Below, one piece after another: positions 46,900-51,206 of a DNA stretch of 51,206 nt. Numbering within the stretch: the first letter of the stretch is position 1; each line of letters opens with the position of its first letter. The notes beneath the pieces were generated by a model. The model searched no databases. It worked only from the letters and a program-made list of their open reading frames with translations, and was not told where the DNA came from. The stretch comes from Planctomycetaceae bacterium. Lineage in GTDB: Bacteria; Planctomycetota; Planctomycetia; Planctomycetales; Planctomycetaceae. The stretch spans positions 1-51,206 of the forward strand of contig JADZEF010000234.1 in NCBI GenBank assembly GCA_020850695.1, in the 5' to 3' direction. Both the position numbers and the translations under genes were made by a program.

Positions 46900-49800
46900 C
46901 TATTTCGACGCCGACTCCACCTTCTTCAGTGTCGTCAGATACTCGACGACGTCGACCAGGTCCTGCTGCGTGAGCAGCTTCTGCACGTCGGCCGGCATCA
47001 GCGAGATCGGCTGCTTCGCCATCTCTTCAATCTCGTCCCGCTTGAACGTCCGCACGAGCGCCTCGTTGTTCTTGATCGTCACTTCCTCGGGCGTCTGGCT
47101 GACGAGGATGCCCGTGACCGTCGTCCCGTTCGTCAGCGACAGGGCCCACGTCTCGTAGTTGTGGCTGATGCCGGCGCTGGGGAACAGGATCGATTCGTGT
47201 AGGGCGGCCTTCGCAAGCTTCGAGCCAATCTCCGAGAGGTTCGGCCCGACTTCCTTGCCCACGCCGTTCACCACGTGGCACTTGGCGCACGTCGCCTCGG
47301 TGTTGAACAGCACCCGCCCCTTTTGAGCATTGCCCGCCAGCTTCGCCAACTCGGGAATCGACGGCAGCGGCTGGTTGTTCTTCGTCGGCGGAAGCGGGAA
47401 GAGCTTGACCGCTTCGTTGCGGATCTCGGGCCACGGAGCGTTCAGCAGCCCGGCCGCGGCCGACTGCGCGAGGTTGGCTTCGAGCTTCTTCTCGCGCGCC
47501 AGCTTCAGCACCATCTCGGCCCCGTTCTTCACCTGCGTCAGCCCTCGGACCGCTTGCCGCCGTACTTCGAGCGGCTGCTCCTTGTCGGCCGCCAGCGGCG
47601 AAAGCAGAGCGAATAACCGCCCATCCGCCGAGTTGCCCACCGCGGTCGCCGTCGCCGTCGCCAGCTTGACGTCCTTGTTCTTCAACCCCGATTCGATGAG
47701 GTCAACCTGGTTCGCGGCGAGCAGCGCCCGCATCGCCTCGACGCCGAGCTGGTCCTGCGGCTTCTCCTGCGCCAGAACCAGCAGTTCCGGGTAGCGATCC
47801 TTCACCTGGAACTTCGCGACGAGGTCGAGGTAATGCTTCGTCCCCTTATTGGCGTCGAGAACCTTCGCGAGCGCTTTCGCCTGCTCGGGGTTCTTCGTGA
47901 TGTCGAAGCCCTTAAGACGGGAAAGTGCTTCTGTGGCGACTAACTCTTGGCGTTCTTTACTCCCTTTGGGGGTAAAAGCCAATTCGATCAACGCCGCCTC
48001 TTTTGTGTCGGAGGTCTGGAAATCGAACGCGCGGAGGTAACGCGGCAGTTCTTCATGTGGCGCAGACTGGTTCTGGATCACTTCGGCCAGGAGTTGCGGG
48101 GTCTGCTTCGCACGGGAACGCCAGATAATGTCGCGTCCGGAGCGAGTTTCAACCCAAGGAGATTTCGAGTGTTTGAGGTAGTAGGTCAGGTACGGGTCCC
48201 ACTTGCCGTCAGCGGCAATCCCCAGGGCTTCCAGAAACCAGCGGTCCTTGCCGTCGTATTTCTGTGCCATGAAAGTCCAACAATCGGCGGCGATCACGTC
48301 GACGAACAGGTCGGTGTTTCTTGCCTGACGGAGCGCAATCGCACATTCTCGAATCACCTCGGGAGGCTGGTCCTGCTCCAGCACCATCTTGATCACCGTC
48401 TGCAGATGATTGGCATGACGTTGGCGGATGGCGCGAATCCCGACGATGCGGATATCCGGATCGCCGTCGTCCAGCGCAAGTCCGACGTCATCGAGGAACG
48501 CATCGTCCTTGTTGAGCTTCGCGAGCAGCCACAAGGCTCTCGCGCGAAATCGCGGGTTCTTGTCAGACTTGAACATTGTCTTCAGCGAGGGGACCGCTTT
48601 CTCTCCCTGCTTGTGCAACTCGGTCCAGGCCAGATACCGCGCACACAGGTTCGGACTCTTCAGCGCCTCGATGCAGCCGTCGATCGAGGTGAAATCGTAT
48701 TTCGGGTTCTTGTACGCCGTCTTCGGCGGGGCGACGCGGAACAACCGTCCGCGCTCGACGTCTCCCATGCGGTGACCGCCGACGCCCGGGTCGTACCAGT
48801 CGGCGACGATCAGGGACCCGTCCGGCGCCACGCACACGTCCGACGGGCGGAACCACTTGTCGCGCGTGCCGGTCAGAATCGGCAACTCGGTCGCGGTGTA
48901 GCCCGCCCCGTTCTTCTTCGCCGGATACGCCCGGACGACGTTCGGACCCGCATCGCAGTGGATCACCTGGTCCCAGAACGCCTTCGGCAGCAGCCGACCC
49001 TCATACACGCAGATGCCGGTCGGCGAGCCCTGCCCCGTCTGAAGCAAGTTGGGAACCACGCCCGGATCGTTCAGGTGCCAGTGGCGGAGCGGAATTTCCG
49101 ATTCCATGTTGGTCCGCGGCGTCTGCCAGCCCGCTCCCGTCATCTCGTCCTTGTACCCGTAGTTCCCGAACTCCATCACGTAGTTGATGCGGACGCCCCG
49201 GTTGCCGTCGTCGTCGTTGTCCGACTGCCACAGCGTGCCGAAGCTGTCGACCGTCACTTCGTAATTGTTGCGGAAGTTCCAGCCCAGGACTTCGAAGTTG
49301 CTCCCGTCCATATCGCAGCGGAACGGCATTCCTTCGCGATACGGCTGGCCGTTGGCGACCACCGTATTGCCAGCAAGGTCGACGATCGGCTTGCCGTCCT
49401 TGTCGTGCACCGCCATGCCGGTGTTGCCGACGCACCAGTACAGCTTGCCGTCCGGTCCGAACAGGAAGGCGTGTGTCGAGTGATCGTGCTGCGGCTGTCC
49501 CACCTTGCTGAAAAGCGTCTCCTTGCGGTCGGCCTTTCCGTCGCCGTCGTCGTCGGTGAAGACGAAGACATTCGGAGCGACCGAGACGATCACCCGCGTC
49601 CCCTTGCCCGAGACGGTGGGCAGCACGCAAATGCCGAGGGCGGTGTCGATGTCGCGCCCCTGGTAGAAGACGCTAGTCTTATCGGCCTTGCCGTCGCCGT
49701 TGGTGTCTTCGACGATCAGGATGCGGTCCCCTTCGGGACGCTCGCCGTTGCGGAGACGATAATTGACGACCTCGCACACCCACACGCGGCCGAGGTGATC

Positions 49801-50493
49801 GATGTCGATGTTGGTCGGGCTGAGCAGATCGGGCTCGGAAGAGAAGAGGGTCGCTTCCAGTCCGTCCGAGACGTCCAGTCCGCTCACTGCATCAATCGGC
49901 AGCCGGCTCCCCGCATCCGCCGCGCTGGCCGGTGCGGCCGAGGCGATCGTTGCGGGAGGCTTCTCGGCATAGACGAGGAACTGAACCGAGCTTCCCGTCC
50001 CCTGGTCGCTGCCCCCGTTGTCGATGCCGGCCCGCGCCTTGAAGCGGGCGACCCCCGATGGCAACTCGTATTCGATGACCGAGTTAGCGTGCGTGCCGAT
50101 TCCGTATTCAACCGCCTTCCCATTAATACGGAGAGGCTGCCCTTCGCAGTTCTTGTTGATCTGGACTTCGCCCCAGCCCTTCGTCGCCGACTTCCACTTC
50201 AGCTCGGTGAGCTTTTTCTCGCTCTTGTCGGCCATGATCAGCCGCGGCTCGGCCCAGTCGGCCCAGTCAGCGCCGAAGCCGTTCCCACCGTCGGTGACGA
50301 CCAGATACAGCGACTTCGCCCCGTTCAAGTCCACATCGACGTCGACCGCATGCCCCTTCGTCTGCGCGGTGACGAGCTTGCTGTCGAACAGCGGCTTGGG
50401 ATCGGCGGCCCGCAGCGAGGCGGCCGACAATGGAAGAAGCAGAGAGCAGACCGAGAGGGCCGAGGCGAGAGTCGGCCGGAACGAGCGCGGCAT
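46900..50493 (-). CDS. PVC-type heme-binding CxxCH/dehydrogenase giant
   Basis: The 1197-residue exported protein has a signal peptide (about residues 1-30) and an NPCBM-like domain (about 35-185: YGIGTHANSVIEYELPSG). A six-bladed glucose/sorbosone-dehydrogenase-like propeller follows (about 205-580: DHLGRVWVCEVVNYRL, LLIVADWYDPG-type motifs). HEAT-like repeats cover about 600-1040, and a C-terminal cytochrome c domain has CAKCH (near residue 1095). This is the planctomycete PVC-type architecture, probably periplasmic and feeding electrons from a sugar or other substrate to cytochrome c. CGGAG precedes the ATG at 50493; the extension to 50601 is not signal-like. Confidence 0.95.
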   Translation of the reverse strand: MPRSFRPTLASALSVCSLLLPLSAASLRAADPKPLFDSKLVTAQTKGHAVDVDVDLNGAKSLYLVVTDGGNGFGADWADWAEPRLIMADKSEKKLTELKWKSATKGWGEVQINKNCEGQPLRINGKAVEYGIGTHANSVIEYELPSGVARFKARAGIDNGGSDQGTGSSVQFLVYAEKPPATIASAAPASAADAGSRLPIDAVSGLDVSDGLEATLFSSEPDLLSPTNIDIDHLGRVWVCEVVNYRLRNGERPEGDRILIVEDTNGDGKADKTSVFYQGRDIDTALGICVLPTVSGKGTRVIVSVAPNVFVFTDDDGDGKADRKETLFSKVGQPQHDHSTHAFLFGPDGKLYWCVGNTGMAVHDKDGKPIVDLAGNTVVANGQPYREGMPFRCDMDGSNFEVLGWNFRNNYEVTVDSFGTLWQSDNDDDGNRGVRINYVMEFGNYGYKDEMTGAGWQTPRTNMESEIPLRHWHLNDPGVVPNLLQTGQGSPTGICVYEGRLLPKAFWDQVIHCDAGPNVVRAYPAKKNGAGYTATELPILTGTRDKWFRPSDVCVAPDGSLIVADWYDPGVGGHRMGDVERGRLFRVAPPKTAYKNPKYDFTSIDGCIEALKSPNLCARYLAWTELHKQGEKAVPSLKTMFKSDKNPRFRARALWLLAKLNKDDAFLDDVGLALDDGDPDIRIVGIRAIRQRHANHLQTVIKMVLEQDQPPEVIRECAIALRQARNTDLFVDVIAADCWTFMAQKYDGKDRWFLEALGIAADGKWDPYLTYYLKHSKSPWVETRSGRDIIWRSRAKQTPQLLAEVIQNQSAPHEELPRYLRAFDFQTSDTKEAALIELAFTPKGSKERQELVATEALSRLKGFDITKNPEQAKALAKVLDANKGTKHYLDLVAKFQVKDRYPELLVLAQEKPQDQLGVEAMRALLAANQVDLIESGLKNKDVKLATATATAVGNSADGRLFALLSPLAADKEQPLEVRRQAVRGLTQVKNGAEMVLKLAREKKLEANLAQSAAAGLLNAPWPEIRNEAVKLFPLPPTKNNQPLPSIPELAKLAGNAQKGRVLFNTEATCAKCHVVNGVGKEVGPNLSEIGSKLAKAALHESILFPSAGISHNYETWALSLTNGTTVTGILVSQTPEEVTIKNNEALVRTFKRDEIEEMAKQPISLMPADVQKLLTQQDLVDVVEYLTTLKKVESASK

Positions 50494-50667
50494 TGGGTGA
50501 GGCTCCGAATGTCGGGATGCGCTGATGCAACAGGGCGGTCGGAAGCGACCGCGGATGGAGATTCGATCAGGTGTCCCGTATGCTACGGAGGGGGATCTCA
50601 CGCCGCAAACGTGTTGCGTCTGACAGCGCGAAGTGGGTGCGTTGTTGGATCAACAGATCTTTTCCAC

Positions 50668-50996
50668 CACGGAGATACGGAGACACGGAGAAAGGCAAGT
50701 TGCGGTGGCTGTTATGAAGGATGACTTCAGTATGTCTGAACGCACCTCTTTCCCGACCGTGGTCGGTGCTCTCGCATTGGCGACACTGCTCTACGCACTC
50801 AGTCATGGTCCCGCGTGGCGGATTGTTAAAGGCTATCCTGAAACCGGCCGGGCCTTTTACTCCTTTTACGCGCCGCTCATCTGGCTAGGTGTAAACTCTC
50901 TGTCTTGGAGAGCCGTCTCCGAAGTGTATTGCGTTTGGTGCCACGAAAATCTCTGATTGTCTTGCCTGTCTCCGTGTCTCCGTGTCTCCGTGTCTG
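50668..50996. repeat. Inverted 8-bp tandem arrays around a small gene
   Basis: Units CGGAGATA, CGGAGACA and CGGAGAAA (50670-50693, then GGCAAG) face three TGTCTCCG units (50967-50990, preceded by CTTGCC). The two arrays are inverted copies and could pair across about 260 bases. A small membrane-protein gene lies between them. Similar CACGGAGACA tracts are scattered in many bacterial genomes. Confidence 0.65.
50714..50956 (+). CDS. Small membrane protein of unknown function
   Basis: The 80-residue protein (MKDDFSMSERTS onward) has one clear hydrophobic helix (about residues 15-30) and a second Trp-rich segment (LIWLGVNSLSWRAV). I do not recognise a family. An ATG at 50732 is also possible. 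It lies between two inverted tandem arrays, which raises doubt that it is a real gene rather than part of a repeat element. Moderate codon bias only. Confidence 0.4.
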   Translation: MKDDFSMSERTSFPTVVGALALATLLYALSHGPAWRIVKGYPETGRAFYSFYAPLIWLGVNSLSWRAVSEVYCVWCHENL

Positions 50997-51096
50997 TTCC
51001 GAAAATAGGCGTCACGCCCCCAAGCCATGCACAGGTGATGCCGTTTTCATCATTGAGAGTGCGGCGAAGCCGCATTCTCGACTGTTCCGAAAATAG
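50994..51096. repeat. Direct repeat with a palindrome between copies
   Basis: TGTTCCGAAAATAG occurs at 50995-51008 and again at 51083-51096. Between them a hairpin pairs GAGAGTGCGGC with GCCGCATTCTC (51055-51079) around GAA, with one G-U position. The region from 50957 to the window end shows no supported gene. Confidence 0.55.
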
Positions 51097-51206
51097 CTCT
51101 GTTGAACGCGGTATGTGGATGGAGTCTCAGCGTGTCCTCGATAGGAGGATGAGGCGTGCGATCAGGTTTCTGAGTTGTCACGCGGCGGTTTGTTCCGGCG
51201 GGGTCA
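51097..51206. other. Window edge, no gene recognised
   Basis: The last 110 bases show no supported gene or RNA. A gene beginning or ending beyond the window edge cannot be excluded. Confidence 0.4.

Noticed and set aside
47947-50724. Long plus-strand reading frame (925 codons) opposite the CxxCH giant
   Set aside because: It is antisense to a conserved exported protein and has no recognisable domain.

Overview
The window looks like chromosomal DNA from a planctomycete (phylum Planctomycetota, probably Planctomycetaceae). The evidence is a set of families that are abundant there: two DUF1501 proteins with twin-arginine signals, a DUF1559 protein with a prepilin-like N-terminus, a giant PVC-type CxxCH cytochrome/dehydrogenase, Gfo/Idh/MocA oxidoreductases, a PPC-domain protein next to a DUF1501 gene, a prenyltransferase-repeat protein, a PQQ-like propeller with EF-hands, and a Trx/PDZ protein. 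The DNA is GC rich, with strong GC bias at third codon positions in real genes. Because of this bias many long open frames lie antisense to real genes; they are left out.

Layout. 0-5 kb: an Asp-box sialidase-like protein; a chorismate-lyase-like protein downstream of a HemN-like radical SAM protein; a polytopic membrane protein. 5-8.6 kb: a divergent membrane pyrophosphatase with a clear terminator, then a RelE/Phd-type toxin-antitoxin pair. 8.6-15 kb: periplasmic and redox genes (two Gfo/Idh/MocA proteins, a Trx/PDZ protein, a PQQ propeller, a TlpA-like thioredoxin). 15-21.6 kb: an EI24-like membrane protein, a prenyltransferase-repeat protein, a small EF-G-domain-IV-like protein, a large thioredoxin-like lipoprotein and an ExeA-like ATPase. 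22-26 kb: RsmE, a GlsB-type membrane protein, a STAS protein, a small lipoprotein, an HU protein with a recognisable promoter, and an orphan FliN-like protein. 26-36 kb: DUF1501, RarA, a membrane-anchored C39-like protein, an unusual sigma factor with extra HTH domains, then a DUF1501/PPC pair. 36-40 kb: a regulatory phosphotransferase module (HPF, PtsN-type EIIA, HPr, EI). 40-51 kb: a parvulin-type isomerase, NADAR, MarR, an MFS transporter, DUF1559, a DMP19-like lipoprotein, the CxxCH giant and a small membrane protein.

How genes work together. The clearest functional module is HPF-EIIA-HPr-EI, a PTS without a sugar permease in view. It probably acts in regulation, as in the proteobacterial rpoN-hpf-ptsN region. 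The HemN-like/chorismate-lyase-like pair may make a modified aromatic from chorismate. Much of the rest is envelope and periplasmic biology typical of planctomycetes.

No defence island, prophage, CRISPR array, rRNA or tRNA was recognised. The main unexplained structure outside genes is a set of short palindromic or tandem repeat elements in intergenic DNA (1319-1493, 21691-21753 with 22732-22796, 29201-29340 with 42873-42902, 32245-32408, 50668-50996), several abutting start or stop codons.
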